DNA from: an uncultured Oscillospiraceae bacterium
GTDB lineage: Bacteria > Bacillota > Clostridia > Oscillospirales > Acutalibacteraceae
Assembly (NCBI GenBank): GCA_900544715.1
Contig: UQWL01000001.1
Location: 271,763 to 335,762 of the forward strand
Direction: 5' to 3'
DNA length: 64,000 bases
Positions 23,591 through 32,688 of this stretch are shown here, one piece after another; position 1 is the stretch's first letter, and every line of letters starts with the position of its first letter. The position numbers and the translations under genes were made by a program. The notes beneath the pieces are model-generated. The model ran no database searches, was not told the DNA's origin, and saw nothing but the letters and a program-made list of their open reading frames with translations.

Positions 23591-25038
23591 CCGCCCTCTA
23601 CATCCTTTTTACGGTTTTGGCGGCTTTGCTGTTGCTGTTCGCCGTGCTTGCAGTGAACGCCGTGCGTGCCGGCAAGCGCGGGCGCAAGCTCGCCCCGCAG
23701 CCGGAGTATTACACGGCGGAGGAGCTGGACCAGTATGCGCAGCGCTTGGCCAAAATGATCCGCTGCGAAACGGTTTCCTGCCGCGAAAGCTTTGACGATA
23801 CGGAATTCAAAAAGCTGCGCGATACGGTGCGGGAGCTTTTCCCGCTCTTCCATGAAAAGGCGCAGTTTCTCTCCTTCAGCGACGATTGCTGGGTATATAA
23901 GCTGCCCGGCAAAGACCAAAGCCGCGATATGATGGTGATGTCGCACCATGACGTTGTCGCGGGCACAGGGGAGTGGAAGCACCCGCCCTTTGCGGCGGAA
24001 ACGGCGGATGGCAAGCTTTGGGGCCGTGGCACAGTGGATACGAAAACACCGCTGTTCGCAGAGTTTACAGCCTTTGAAGAGCTGCTGCAGGAGGGCTTTG
24101 AGCCGCCCTGCAATCTATGGCTCGCCTCCTCCCACAATGAGGAGATTGGCGGCGACGGCATCCCGCTGGCGTTGGAGTATTTTAAAAAGCAGGGCATTAC
24201 CTTTGAGCTGATTCTCGACGAGGGCGGCGCGGTGATCGCGGCGCCGATGCCGGGCATCTCCTGCAAGTGCGCGATGCTTGCCGTGCACGAAAAGGGCCGC
24301 CACCTGCTTAAATGCGTGGCAGGGGAGGGCGCGAGCCACACCGGCCTCGCGCCAAAAACGGATACCCCGGTGGTGCGCATGGCGAAATTTATTGCAGAGG
24401 TATCGAAGAAAAACCCATTTATCCGCCGCATTTATCCCGCGGTGCGCGCCATGTTTGAAGGCCTTTGCCCCTATATGGCGTTCCCGATGCGGCTGATCTT
24501 TGCAAACCTCTGGCTGTTCGCCCCGCTGCTCAAAGTGCTCATGCCGAAGATTAACCCTATGGCTGGCGCAATGCTCGGCACGATGTGCTCCTTCAATACG
24601 ATCAACGGCGGCAAATATGGCAGCGTGCAGGCGAAAACCGTGGAAGCGGATGCCTATCTGCGCTGCATTGACGATCAGGATTTAGCGCAGGATATCGCCG
24701 CTTTCCGCGCAATTGCGGATCAATACGGCATCGAGGTGACAGATGGGGAGGGCAACGAATACCATGCCCCCGCGGACCTGACCAAACCCGCCTATGCCTA
24801 TGTGCGGGAATGCGTGGCGGATATCTTCCCGCAGGTGGCCTGCGCGCCGTTTATCCTGCCCGCAGGCACGGATGCGCGCTGGCTGACGGATGTGTGCCAA
24901 TGCGTCATTCGCTTTGCGCCGATCGATATCGACCCGCAGCAGTTCGCAAGCGTCCATAGCCCGGATGAGAATATTGATATTAAGGCGGTTGGAAACGCCG
25001 TCGCGTTCTATAAACGACTCCTTCGGGAATACCACTAA
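23587..25038 (+). CDS. Membrane-anchored M20 family metallopeptidase
   Basis: A 483-residue zinc amidohydrolase/carboxypeptidase of the M20 (PM20D1-like) family. One N-terminal membrane helix is at about 3-23. The metal ligands and general base sit in MVMSHHDVVAG, WGRGTVDTK, ASSHNEEIGGDG and, near the end, LPAGTDARWL. The dimerisation domain inserted in the middle (about 230-370) includes GASHTGLAPK. It is coupled to the transporter by the ATGA overlap. Likely substrates are N-acyl or N-carbamoyl amino acids or dipeptides; the neighbouring ATC hydrolase relic makes N-carbamoyl-cysteine an attractive but unproven candidate. Confidence 0.9.
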   Translation: MTALYILFTVLAALLLLFAVLAVNAVRAGKRGRKLAPQPEYYTAEELDQYAQRLAKMIRCETVSCRESFDDTEFKKLRDTVRELFPLFHEKAQFLSFSDDCWVYKLPGKDQSRDMMVMSHHDVVAGTGEWKHPPFAAETADGKLWGRGTVDTKTPLFAEFTAFEELLQEGFEPPCNLWLASSHNEEIGGDGIPLALEYFKKQGITFELILDEGGAVIAAPMPGISCKCAMLAVHEKGRHLLKCVAGEGASHTGLAPKTDTPVVRMAKFIAEVSKKNPFIRRIYPAVRAMFEGLCPYMAFPMRLIFANLWLFAPLLKVLMPKINPMAGAMLGTMCSFNTINGGKYGSVQAKTVEADAYLRCIDDQDLAQDIAAFRAIADQYGIEVTDGEGNEYHAPADLTKPAYAYVRECVADIFPQVACAPFILPAGTDARWLTDVCQCVIRFAPIDIDPQQFASVHSPDENIDIKAVGNAVAFYKRLLREYH

Positions 25039-25086
25039 AACCAAGGGCTGAAATCATCAGCCTGCCTTTCGTGGTTATTCCATTTC

Positions 25087-25127
25087 AAACAGCGCCAGTG
25101 CGGTTATATGCTGCACCGGCGCTGTTT
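25087..25127 (+). terminator. Terminator-like hairpin after M20 peptidase
   Basis: AAACAGCGCC and GGCGCTGTTT with additional inner pairing GTGC/GCAC, followed by a T/G-rich tail. Confidence 0.65.
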
Positions 25128-25280
25128 GTGTTGTGATCTTCGAATATATATTTGCTTGCGGCATTGCAGATCCCCACGCCCCTTGCGTTTTGCAGCGCAA
25201 TATGATATGAATAGAAGAAACAGGTGCCCCGCTTCAGCTTGGGCATATCAAAATCAGAAAAGGATCGTCAGGTGGGGACC

Positions 25281-26186
25281 ATGTATAAGTGTGTTTCGTT
25301 TTATACCGCCAACCGTATGTTGCAGGAAGGGCAGAGCGCTGTGATCGCGGCGTGGTCTGTTGTGGCGGATGAAACGTATCATTACGATATGAAAGTCGAT
25401 GAACTGGGCTATCCGCGCGCACTCTGTTTTATCCGCACCATCGAAGGGCGCGGTCGGATTCAAACGGAGGAAGGGGAGATCCTTCTCTCTGAAAAGGAAT
25501 ATATCCTCCTGAACCGGAGAGATATCCGCTATTATTCTGCCGCCGCAAAGCTGTGGGCCTATTATTGGGTGGATTTTTTATGGGTGGAGAAAGAGCCGGT
25601 GGCCATCGGCCGCAAACGATTCGCCCCCTTTGAAGAAAAAGAGCGCCTGCTGTTTGAAGAGCTTTTGCAGGTGGGGCGTTCTTATCCGGAGGAACTGTGG
25701 TATATCAACGGCATTTTTATCCACTATTTTTACTATCTGCGGTTCAAGGACCATCCGGCTGAAAAAAATGCGCGGCAACCGATTCTGATGGAGGAAATCT
25801 GCTCCTATATTGAGCAAAAAATCTATGCAAAGCTTAGCGTGCAGGAGGTTGCCGATTTTTTTCAGATTTCAACCCGGCGGCTGCATCAGATTTTTCAGCA
25901 ATCCTGCGGAATGTCTCCCAAGCAATATATCAGCAGCAGGAAAATCGAAAAGGCTAAGCAGATTTTGTGCACCATATCAATTTCCGTTACCGATCTCGCG
26001 GCATTGCTCGGCTATGACAGCGCCTACCACTTTTCTGCTGCTTTTAAAAAACTGGTTGGATGCCCGCCGAGCGTTTTTCGCAAGCAATGTGCGAAGGCAG
26101 CGCCTCCCCATGAGGCTGATCAAATAGACAAAATAGAAGTGAAAGGATCTGAATATGGCAAGCATCGATTTTATTTATCAAAATGA
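25281..26186 (+). CDS. AraC-family transcriptional regulator
   Basis: A 301-residue regulator. The N-terminal cupin-like sensor domain is at about 1-165 (FIRTIEGRGRIQTEEGE) and the double helix-turn-helix AraC domain at about 190-285 (SVQEVADFFQISTRRLHQIF, then VTDLAALLGYDSAYHFSAAFK). ATG 25281 follows AGGTGGGG. A GTG at 25224 would add 19 residues but has no better ribosome site. Its last 32 bases overlap the GH116 gene, so it probably controls that gene, sensing a glycoside or breakdown product. Confidence 0.9.
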   Translation: MYKCVSFYTANRMLQEGQSAVIAAWSVVADETYHYDMKVDELGYPRALCFIRTIEGRGRIQTEEGEILLSEKEYILLNRRDIRYYSAAAKLWAYYWVDFLWVEKEPVAIGRKRFAPFEEKERLLFEELLQVGRSYPEELWYINGIFIHYFYYLRFKDHPAEKNARQPILMEEICSYIEQKIYAKLSVQEVADFFQISTRRLHQIFQQSCGMSPKQYISSRKIEKAKQILCTISISVTDLAALLGYDSAYHFSAAFKKLVGCPPSVFRKQCAKAAPPHEADQIDKIEVKGSEYGKHRFYLSK

Positions 26187-28701
26187 GTATCAGAAAGAGA
26201 TTTCTTTCCCCTTGGGCGGAATTGGAAGCGGCTGTGTTGGCTTATCCGGCGACGGAAGGTTAATAGATTGGGAGCTTCACAGCCGGCCCAATAAACAAAG
26301 CGTAAATGGGTTTACGCATTTTGCCATCAAGGCACAGCAGGGGAATCATGTTTTGGGCGCCCGCGTTCTCCAATCGGATACGCGCAAGGATTTTATGGGG
26401 AGCAATCGTCAAGCGGCCCATTCCTGGGGATATGGGCATGGGATCGACCGCAACACCATGGCGGGATTCGTCCATTTTAGGAATGTGACATTCCATGGGA
26501 ATTTTCCTGTTGCAGAGGTGGAATACGGTGATCCGGATTTTCCGGCTAGGATGCGGCTGACGGCGTTCAATCCCTTTATCCCCTCCAATGTGTTCGATAG
26601 TAGCCTGCCGGCCGCTTTTTTTGAATGGGAAATTCAAAACACCTCTACACAGGAAATCACCTACACCATTGCGTTTTCTTGCCGAAACCCACTTTTAGGG
26701 CGGACGGCAAATCATAAAGCCAACGGCAAAGGATATACCGGCGTCCGCTTTTCCAATTCCAATCTAAAGCATAATGCCGACGCCGGTACAGCCCTTATCG
26801 CAACAGATTGTGAAAACACTGCTATTCAGGAATATTGGTATCGTGGGGAATGGTTTGATGCGTTGACCACTTTCTGGAATGACTTTTCATCTCCCTGCCC
26901 GTTAAAAGAGCGTCATTATGCTCGCGGTAACAGAGGGGAAGGGGAGATGGCCACCCTTTCTTCCAGCATAACAATTCCGGCCGGCGGCACAGGGCGAATC
27001 TGTTTTTTGCTCACATGGCATTTTCAGCTGATGGAAAAATATTGGGGGAAAAGCACCTTTGGGCGGCGATACCGTTGGAAGCAATACTATGTAAAAAGCT
27101 TTTGTGATGCGGCGGCGGTTGCCGATTATTGCTTTGCAAATTGGGCACGGCTGAAAGAAGAGACGTTTCTGTTCCGTGACACCTTGTTCCAGTCTGAAGT
27201 GCCCGAATGTGTCCTCGACGCCATTCAGGGCAATCTTGCGATTCTCAAAAGCAGCACCTGCTTGCGGCTGCAAGACGGCGCTTTTTACACCTTTGAGGGC
27301 TCGAATGCGGATAGCGGCAGCTGCGAGGGAAGCTGCACGCATGTGTGGAATTATGCCTATGCACTGGCGTTTTTGTTTCCGGAGCTGGAGCGCTCTATGC
27401 GGGAATTGGAATATAGCAGCAGCCTGAAAAAAAGCGGGGCTGTTAATTTTCGACTGATGCTGCCGCTGCGTTCAAAGCATTTGTTTCGCGGGGTATGCGC
27501 CGATGGGCAAATGGGCGGCCTTCTAAAATTTTATCGTGAATGGATGCTCTGCGGCGACGAAAACTGGCGCAAAAAGTATTGGCCCGCCGTCCAGCGGTCC
27601 TTGGCCTTCGCATGGAGCGAAAAAAATCCATATCAGTGGGATCCGCAGCGCAAGGGCGTTTTTACCGGCCAGCAGCACCACACGCTGGATATGGAACTGT
27701 TCGGCCCCAATAGCTGGATTACCGGCTATTATCTTGCCGCCTTGCGTGCTGCGCAGGAGTTGGCTCGAGCGGATGGGGATGAGGCGGCAGCCAGGGAGTA
27801 TAGCCAAATCTTTCAAAAGGGCAGCGCTTATGTGGAGCGCGAATTGTTCAACGGGCGGCACTACATTCAGCAAATCAACCTGAAAGATCCATCCGTGTTG
27901 AAACAGTTTGGAAAAGAGAAAGTTTATTGGAACACAGAAACGCAGGAGATGAAATATCAGTATGCAGAGGGTTGCGAGATTGATCAGGTGATCGCGCAAT
28001 GGCATGCAAACCTTTTGGGGCTGGGCAGTGTTTTTCAGCCCGCTCATCTTCATCAGGCACTGGAGGAAATTTATCGGCAGAATTTCAAACAGATGCGCTC
28101 TTTCAACAACCCTTGCCGGGTTTACGCGGCGGACGGGGAGGCGGGCCTGGTGATCTGTAGCTGGGAGGGCGGCGCTCCCGCTATTCCGCTGCCATATGCA
28201 CAGGAAACCATGTGTGGCTTTGAATATGCTGCGGCCTGTCTGATGCTACAGGAGGGCATGGAACGGCAGGCGCTGGAGATCGTTTCCGCCATACGCGCCC
28301 GCTACGATGGGCAAAAGCGCAACCCGTGGGCGGAAATTGAATGCGGCGGCAGTTACGTCCGTTCCCTTGCCTCCTACAGCCTGCTGCTCGCCTACAGCGG
28401 CCTGATTTTTGATCTGCCGCATCAGCGCATGGGCTTTCGCCCCCTGAAGCCAGGATCATATTTTTTTGCTTTAGACGGGTGTTGGGGAAGTGTACATTAT
28501 TGCCGGGAAGAGATGAAAATTCAGATCCGCTATGGAACGATACGGCTCAAACAGATCGCCGCGCCGTTTGAAGCGGTGTCACTTACGGTGAATAGCAACC
28601 CCGTGCCATTTACAACACATGGCAGAGAGCTTCTGCTACAACAGGAAAGGACGATTGCGGCAGGAGATGCGATATGTATCAAGTTTTCCGTCAATGTGTA
28701 G
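26155..28701 (+). CDS. GH116 family glycosidase (glucosylceramidase-like)
   Basis: A cytoplasmic 848-residue protein without signal peptide, related to non-lysosomal glucosylceramidase (GBA2) and bacterial GH116 beta-glucosidases/xylosidases. The N-terminal beta domain starts with FPLGGIGSGCVGLSGDG, typical of GH116, and continues to about 320. The (alpha/alpha)6 barrel (about 350-780) has EGSCTHVWNYA, LFPELERSMRE and HTLDMELFGPNSW. D512 in the last motif matches the acid/base position of the family. An AAAGGA ribosome site is present inside the end of the AraC gene. Substrate (beta-glucoside, beta-xyloside or GlcNAc) cannot be fixed. Confidence 0.87.
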   Translation: MASIDFIYQNEYQKEISFPLGGIGSGCVGLSGDGRLIDWELHSRPNKQSVNGFTHFAIKAQQGNHVLGARVLQSDTRKDFMGSNRQAAHSWGYGHGIDRNTMAGFVHFRNVTFHGNFPVAEVEYGDPDFPARMRLTAFNPFIPSNVFDSSLPAAFFEWEIQNTSTQEITYTIAFSCRNPLLGRTANHKANGKGYTGVRFSNSNLKHNADAGTALIATDCENTAIQEYWYRGEWFDALTTFWNDFSSPCPLKERHYARGNRGEGEMATLSSSITIPAGGTGRICFLLTWHFQLMEKYWGKSTFGRRYRWKQYYVKSFCDAAAVADYCFANWARLKEETFLFRDTLFQSEVPECVLDAIQGNLAILKSSTCLRLQDGAFYTFEGSNADSGSCEGSCTHVWNYAYALAFLFPELERSMRELEYSSSLKKSGAVNFRLMLPLRSKHLFRGVCADGQMGGLLKFYREWMLCGDENWRKKYWPAVQRSLAFAWSEKNPYQWDPQRKGVFTGQQHHTLDMELFGPNSWITGYYLAALRAAQELARADGDEAAAREYSQIFQKGSAYVERELFNGRHYIQQINLKDPSVLKQFGKEKVYWNTETQEMKYQYAEGCEIDQVIAQWHANLLGLGSVFQPAHLHQALEEIYRQNFKQMRSFNNPCRVYAADGEAGLVICSWEGGAPAIPLPYAQETMCGFEYAAACLMLQEGMERQALEIVSAIRARYDGQKRNPWAEIECGGSYVRSLASYSLLLAYSGLIFDLPHQRMGFRPLKPGSYFFALDGCWGSVHYCREEMKIQIRYGTIRLKQIAAPFEAVSLTVNSNPVPFTTHGRELLLQQERTIAAGDAICIKFSVNV

Positions 28702-28777
28702 CGCAATCTCTTTATCCTCATCAAAGGGCGCGTTGCAAAACGCTCCTTGCGGAAACTCGTCATGAGACAAACCGTGG

Positions 28778-28878
28778 TTTCGGGCGCGCAAGGCCCGAAA
28801 TTTGCCTGCGTGAGGCAAAAACAGTTTTTTAAAAGGGGCTGTTGCAAAATGCCTTGCATTTTGCAACAGCCCCTTTTT
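28778..28878 (+). terminator. Triple hairpin terminator region after GH116
   Basis: Three successive hairpins: TTTCGGGC/GCCCGAAA, TTGCCT/AGGCAA and a long 20-bp stem (28833-28852 with 28856-28876) ending in TTTTT. The last has the GGGGCTGTTGCAA core, also found in the terminator near 57117. Confidence 0.75.
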
Positions 28879-29051
28879 GCCCTCATAAGCAGGTGAGGAT
28901 GGCAGGTCGACGGCGGAGTTTTGTTTCTTAACAGGGGCTAGACCGTCTCCCTTATTGGGGAATTTGCTTTTTCAAAGCGCTCATTAGAATGAGAGCCGGT
29001 GCGCAATCATGATGGATTGGGTTACAAAGTATTCAGCGGGTGAGAATGAGC
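28879..29051. other. Intergenic stretch without gene
   Basis: Nothing recognisable between the GH116 terminator and the terminator of the next minus-strand gene; no frame with a ribosome site was found. Confidence 0.5.
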
Positions 29052-29100
29052 AAAAAAACAGGGCGGCCTGGCCAATTGCCATACCGCCCTGTTTGGTTTT
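29052..29100. terminator. Terminator of the 29140-29439 gene (minus)
   Basis: AAACAGGGCGG pairs with CCGCCCTGTTT around a 17-base loop. A run of seven A on the plus strand gives a T tract for minus-strand transcripts; the other side has GGTTTT. Confidence 0.75.
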
Positions 29101-29139
29101 CCCACGGGTATGCACCGGGGGCGCTGCGTTGCCCGTGAT

Positions 29140-29439
29140 TTAGCTTTTTTGCAGCGCGCGATCTAACCAGATGGAGCCGACGTCCATCGCATCGTATAAA
29201 CCATTTTTTTCGCTTTTTTTAACGATTCGCTCGCGCGGGCGGACATCCGGATCCGTGTTCATCAGTTGAACGGTCACCTTATTCGCAACCTCAAGCTCCT
29301 TGACCTTCTTTGTGCTGGTAATCTGCATCATGATAACGAACGGATCCGCCATGCTGCCATAGTAGAGCGTATTGCCCTTACGGACCAGAGGACGGCCCTT
29401 ATACATTAAAAACGGCGCTTTTTTCTTGCTCTCCGCCAA
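29140..29439 (-). CDS. Conserved hypothetical protein, 99 aa
   Basis: Small basic, soluble protein without membrane segment or known motif. The central part (PFVIMMQITSTKKVKELEVANKV) reads as beta-alpha-beta. Composition and codon use match the GC-rich neighbours, and it has its own terminator and an AGGAGGAACTGG ribosome site, so it is likely real. It is downstream of ireB on the same strand with about 160 bases between them. No function is recognised. Confidence 0.7.
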   Translation of the reverse strand: MAESKKKAPFLMYKGRPLVRKGNTLYYGSMADPFVIMMQITSTKKVKELEVANKVTVQLMNTDPDVRPRERIVKKSEKNGLYDAMDVGSIWLDRALQKS

Positions 29440-29540
29440 TTCCAGTTCCTCCTATTCTGCAAAGATCTATCCCGTACTAGAACTTATCTATCATAGCATA
29501 CTTCCTGCCGATTGTCAAAAATGCAGCCGCCAAAGGCTCA

Positions 29541-29575
29541 CAAAAAGACGGCCCGCCGGCTGGCAGGCCGCCTCT
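29541..29575 (-). terminator. Terminator of ireB
   Basis: On the minus strand GGCCTGCC and GGCGGGCC pair, followed by GTCTTTTTG. Confidence 0.65.
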
Positions 29576-29600
29576 CAGCCTTATGATACGCAAAAGGGGA

Positions 29601-29846
29601 CTATGCATCCAGATAACAGCGCACCAAAGCCTGCAGCAATTCATCCCGGTCAAGCTTGCGGATAAGGCTTCTCGCATTGTTGTGCGTGGTGATATAGGTT
29701 GGGTCTTCTGAAAGGATGTAGCCAACGATCTGGCTGATGGGGTTATACCCCTTCTCGCTGAGTGCGTCGTACACGGTGCGCAGCACCTGCCGCATCTCCT
29801 CGTCGCGCTCCTCTTTGATTGAGAATTGAATCGTTTTGTCCGTCAA
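29601..29846 (-). CDS. ireB: IreB-family regulatory phosphoprotein
   Basis: An 81-residue member of the IreB/UPF0297 family. In Enterococcus IreB is phosphorylated by the PASTA kinase IreK and limits cephalosporin resistance. Matching segments are YDALSEKGYNPISQIVGYIL, SEDPTYITTHNNARSLIRK and DRDELLQALVRCYLD. GGAGG lies 8 bases before TTG 29846, whereas ATG 29861 is itself part of that ribosome site, so the TTG start is chosen. The usual partners alaS and ruvX are not adjacent here. A promoter lies directly upstream. Confidence 0.9.
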   Translation of the reverse strand: MTDKTIQFSIKEERDEEMRQVLRTVYDALSEKGYNPISQIVGYILSEDPTYITTHNNARSLIRKLDRDELLQALVRCYLDA

Positions 29847-29878
29847 TGCGTCCACCTCCATATCTACATATCTATTTT

Positions 29879-29907
29879 ATTATATACGACTTTTTCAATA
29901 AAAACAA
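29879..29907 (-). promoter_or_regulatory. Sigma-A type promoter of ireB
   Basis: On the minus strand: TTGTTT (29907-29902), a 17-base spacer and TATAAT (29884-29879), about 33 bases before the TTG start. Confidence 0.6.
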
Positions 29908-30220
29908 TGCAATCTGTCTATTTTCTGAAAGAAATTCATAGCTCTCTCAAGCATGGCCTGCTGTGCGATGTATTTCGTTGCAAAATGGAGGAAATCAAAG
30001 GGGGAGGGAAAGGTTGCACAACTCCATCTACGCTGCGCAATAGCACTCCTTGCGTGACGCGTGCGTTGTGCCAAAACCGTATGGATGACCCGATTTTTAT
30101 GATTTCCCCTAAAACGATGAAAAAACGAGAAAAAATGCAATTCACTTAGAAAAAAGGAGGTAAACAGCCTTTAAGATGATAAATGTCATGAAATCCCTAA
30201 ACAAGGTCTGTAATCAGCTA

Positions 30221-30249
30221 TTGATGTTCATACGAACTCGTGATATTAT
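30221..30249 (+). promoter_or_regulatory. Promoter of the DUF1836 gene
   Basis: TTGATG (30221-30226), a 17-base spacer and TATTAT (30244-30249), 44 bases before the ATG. The rest of the 29908-30220 gap shows no gene. Confidence 0.6.
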
Positions 30250-30292
30250 ACAATCAACAAATCAAAAGATCAAACGAAAGGAGAAAGCCATC

Positions 30293-30859
30293 ATGTTTCA
30301 AACATTGCCGGGAACCCTGCTGGAGCGCAGGCAGACGGATGGCCGCGGCGCCTACAGCTTGATTGAGCCGATCCTCTCTCTGACAAAGGGCCTGACGCTC
30401 TCCCAGATTCGAGAGCTGACGGGGCTGGAAAACTCCACGGTTCAAAATTGGGTCAAGCGGGGCTGGGTGGCAAACCCAAAATCCAAGCGGTATGGGGAGC
30501 GCCAAGTGATGCGGATTATCCTGATCAATGCGTTGCGCGCGTCCCTTCAGTTGGACAGCATCGCCCAGCTGATGCAGTATCTCAACGGCAGCGTGGAGGA
30601 TGTATCAGACGATATTATCTCAGACGGTGCGCTGTACGACTACCTGTGCGCAATCGTATTTGAGCTTGAGGATACGCCTGTGATGGATGAAAAGAAGCTC
30701 GATGAAACCATTGCAGCACATATTTCCGGTTATCACGGCCCGGCGGAGGATTCCCGCGAAAAGCTGGGCAATACGCTCAAGATCATGACGTTCGCCTGCA
30801 TCTCCTCCCGGCTCAGGCAAAAGGCGGAGGCGGAGATGAGCGCCATACTCGGGGGCTAA
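30293..30859 (+). CDS. DUF1836 domain-containing protein
   Basis: A 188-residue protein with a MerR-like winged-helix start (TLSQIRELTGLENSTVQNWVKRG, then YGERQVMRIILINALR), typical of DUF1836 proteins, which are presumed DNA-binding regulators in Firmicutes. The C-terminal 100 residues are helical. AAAGGAG at 30278-30284 is 9 bases before ATG 30293; the longer frame from 30176 would include the promoter and is rejected. No target is evident, although the divergent ireB and downstream NfeD/SPFH genes are candidates. Confidence 0.85.
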   Translation: MFQTLPGTLLERRQTDGRGAYSLIEPILSLTKGLTLSQIRELTGLENSTVQNWVKRGWVANPKSKRYGERQVMRIILINALRASLQLDSIAQLMQYLNGSVEDVSDDIISDGALYDYLCAIVFELEDTPVMDEKKLDETIAAHISGYHGPAEDSREKLGNTLKIMTFACISSRLRQKAEAEMSAILGG

Positions 30860-30941
30860 GCTTGGGGCTGAGCAGTTTTCTATTGTCCTGTGGCTTCTGA
30901 ATTGCGCATATCTATCAAAAAAGAGGAAAGGAGAGAAGAGT

Positions 30942-31385
30942 ATGGAACCCAACACGGTCATGCTGTTTGTCTGGATCGGCCTGATGGTTGCGTTTACCGT
31001 TATCGAGGCGGTTACCGTGCAGCTTGTCACCATCTGGTTCGCCGTGGGCAGCTTAGTTGCCCTCATTGCGAATATCGCAGGCGCGAACATAGTGGTGCAG
31101 TGGATCGTCTTTGTGGCAGTATCCGCCGTTTGCCTGCTGGCAACCCGGCCGCTTGTCAAAAAGGTGGTCAATGCCAAGGCGCAGCCAACCAACGCGGACC
31201 GGTGCATCGGCGCGACCGCCCTCGTGACGGAGGCGATCAACAATGAGATCGGAACAGGTCAGGTCAATGTCAAGGGGATCATCTGGACGGCCCGCTCCCT
31301 GGGCGGGGAGCAAATTGAAAAAGGCGCCAATGTTGTGATAGAGAAAATCGAAGGCGTCAAGGTTCTTGTTACCCGCGCGTCCTGA
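30942..31385 (+). CDS. NfeD family membrane protein
   Basis: A 147-residue short NfeD protein with two or three membrane helices in the first 70 residues and a C-terminal OB-fold domain (GATALVTEAINN, then GQVNVKGIIWTARS). Short NfeD proteins work with SPFH/flotillin proteins to organise membrane microdomains, and the SPFH gene follows 74 bases downstream. An AAGGAG ribosome site is present. Confidence 0.9.
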   Translation: MEPNTVMLFVWIGLMVAFTVIEAVTVQLVTIWFAVGSLVALIANIAGANIVVQWIVFVAVSAVCLLATRPLVKKVVNAKAQPTNADRCIGATALVTEAINNEIGTGQVNVKGIIWTARSLGGEQIEKGANVVIEKIEGVKVLVTRAS

Positions 31386-31459
31386 AGAAAGGGGCGCAAT
31401 CGTCCAAATGGAACAGGGGAAAACCCCTGTCCAAATAAAAATTGAGGAGGAACTCTAGT

Positions 31460-32386
31460 ATGGGATGGTTATTTACACTGCTTGGTATCCTGCTGTTTGT
31501 GCTGATTATTGTGGTGCTCAATATCAAAATTGTGCCGCAGTCGAAAGCGTACGTCATTGAAAGGCTCGGCACCTACCATGCCACATGGGAAACCGGCCTG
31601 CACGTAAAGATTCCGTTTTTGGAGCGCGTTGCAAAGGTCGTCTCCCTGAAAGAGCAGGTGGCGGATTTCCCGCCGCAGCCCGTTATCACGAAGGATAACG
31701 TTACGATGCAGATCGATACCGTTATCTTCTTCCAGATCACGGATGCCAAGCTTTATACCTACGGCGTAGAGCGCCCGATTTCCGCAATTGAAAACCTCAC
31801 CGCGACCACCCTGCGTAACATCATCGGCGAGATGGAGCTCGATCATACGCTCACCTCCCGCGATACGATCAACGCGAAAATCCGCGGTATCCTCGACGAA
31901 GCGACCGACCCCTGGGGCATCAAGGTCAACCGTGTGGAGCTGAAGAATATCGTGCCGCCCGCCGAGATTCAGGATGCAATGGAGAAGCAGATGAAGGCGG
32001 AACGCCAGCGCCGTGAATCCATCCTGCGCGCTGAAGGTGAAAAGGCCAGCAAAATCCTGGTTGCCGAAGGCCAGAAGGAAAGCCAGATCCTCGCCGCGGA
32101 AGGTGAGAAGCAGGCCGCGATCCTGCACGCAGAGGCTGTGAAGGAAGCGAAAATCCGCGAGGCAGAAGGCCAGGCACAGGCAATCCTTGCCGTGCAGCAG
32201 GCGGAGGCGGAAGGAATCCGCATGATTAACGAGGCAGCCCCGGGCGAGGGCGTGATCACCATCAAGAGCCTGGAGGCCTTCCAGAAGGCAGCCGACGGGC
32301 AGGCGACGAAGATCATCATTCCGTCCGATATTCAGGGCCTGGCAGGCCTTGCAACGAGCGCGGGCGAATTGCTGCGCAAGGAATAA
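31460..32386 (+). CDS. SPFH/Band 7 (paraslipin-type) membrane protein
   Basis: A 308-residue stomatin/prohibitin/flotillin/HflK-family protein with one N-terminal membrane helix at about 2-24. The SPFH domain follows (VPQSKAYVIERLGTYHATWE, then TVIFFQITDAKLYTYGV), then a long Ala/Glu coiled coil from about 170 with repeated EGEKxxxILxAEGxK units, and a short C-terminal segment. GAGGAGG lies about 11 bases before ATG 31460. It forms an operon with NfeD and probably assembles large membrane rings that affect lipid domain organisation or protein quality control. Confidence 0.92.
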   Translation: MGWLFTLLGILLFVLIIVVLNIKIVPQSKAYVIERLGTYHATWETGLHVKIPFLERVAKVVSLKEQVADFPPQPVITKDNVTMQIDTVIFFQITDAKLYTYGVERPISAIENLTATTLRNIIGEMELDHTLTSRDTINAKIRGILDEATDPWGIKVNRVELKNIVPPAEIQDAMEKQMKAERQRRESILRAEGEKASKILVAEGQKESQILAAEGEKQAAILHAEAVKEAKIREAEGQAQAILAVQQAEAEGIRMINEAAPGEGVITIKSLEAFQKAADGQATKIIIPSDIQGLAGLATSAGELLRKE

Positions 32387-32604
32387 AAGCAGTAAATTAA
32401 AATTTGTTTTGCGTGAAATAGCTCGGAGCAGCCATCCGAAGGGAGGTTGCTCCGGGCTTCTTGCTGCCTGCAGGCGCAACAACACCTTGCTCCGCCAGGC
32501 TTGGATAAAGGCCCATCGCAACCTCCCGGAGCAAAGAGATATGCCCGGCTCACGGGCGCAGGTATATTTGCACTCAATAAATCCATCCTTATATCGTCCA
32601 CAGG
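32387..32604. other. Intergenic stretch with a weak hairpin
   Basis: About 218 bases with no gene. A 10-bp stem (CGGAGCAGCC with GGTTGCTCCG, about 32430-32457) has no T tract after it. Confidence 0.45.
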
Positions 32605-32633
32605 TTGACAATTTGAATTTTTTTTGATAAAAT
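32605..32633 (+). promoter_or_regulatory. Promoter of tRNA-Ser
   Basis: TTGACA (32605-32610), a 17-base spacer and TAAAAT (32628-32633), 55 bases before the mature tRNA end. Confidence 0.75.
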
Positions 32634-32688
32634 CAAAAACTGTCACATAGGTAAGGCGCTTTGTGACCGGCGCTTTCCGAAGATAGAT

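Noticed and set aside
28530..28886. 118-codon minus-strand frame over the GH116 end
   Set aside because: It reads through the triple hairpin terminator and is antisense to GH116; no ribosome site.
30176..30292. N-terminal extension of the DUF1836 protein
   Set aside because: It overlaps the promoter at 30221-30249 and an AAAGGAG site directly before ATG 30293.
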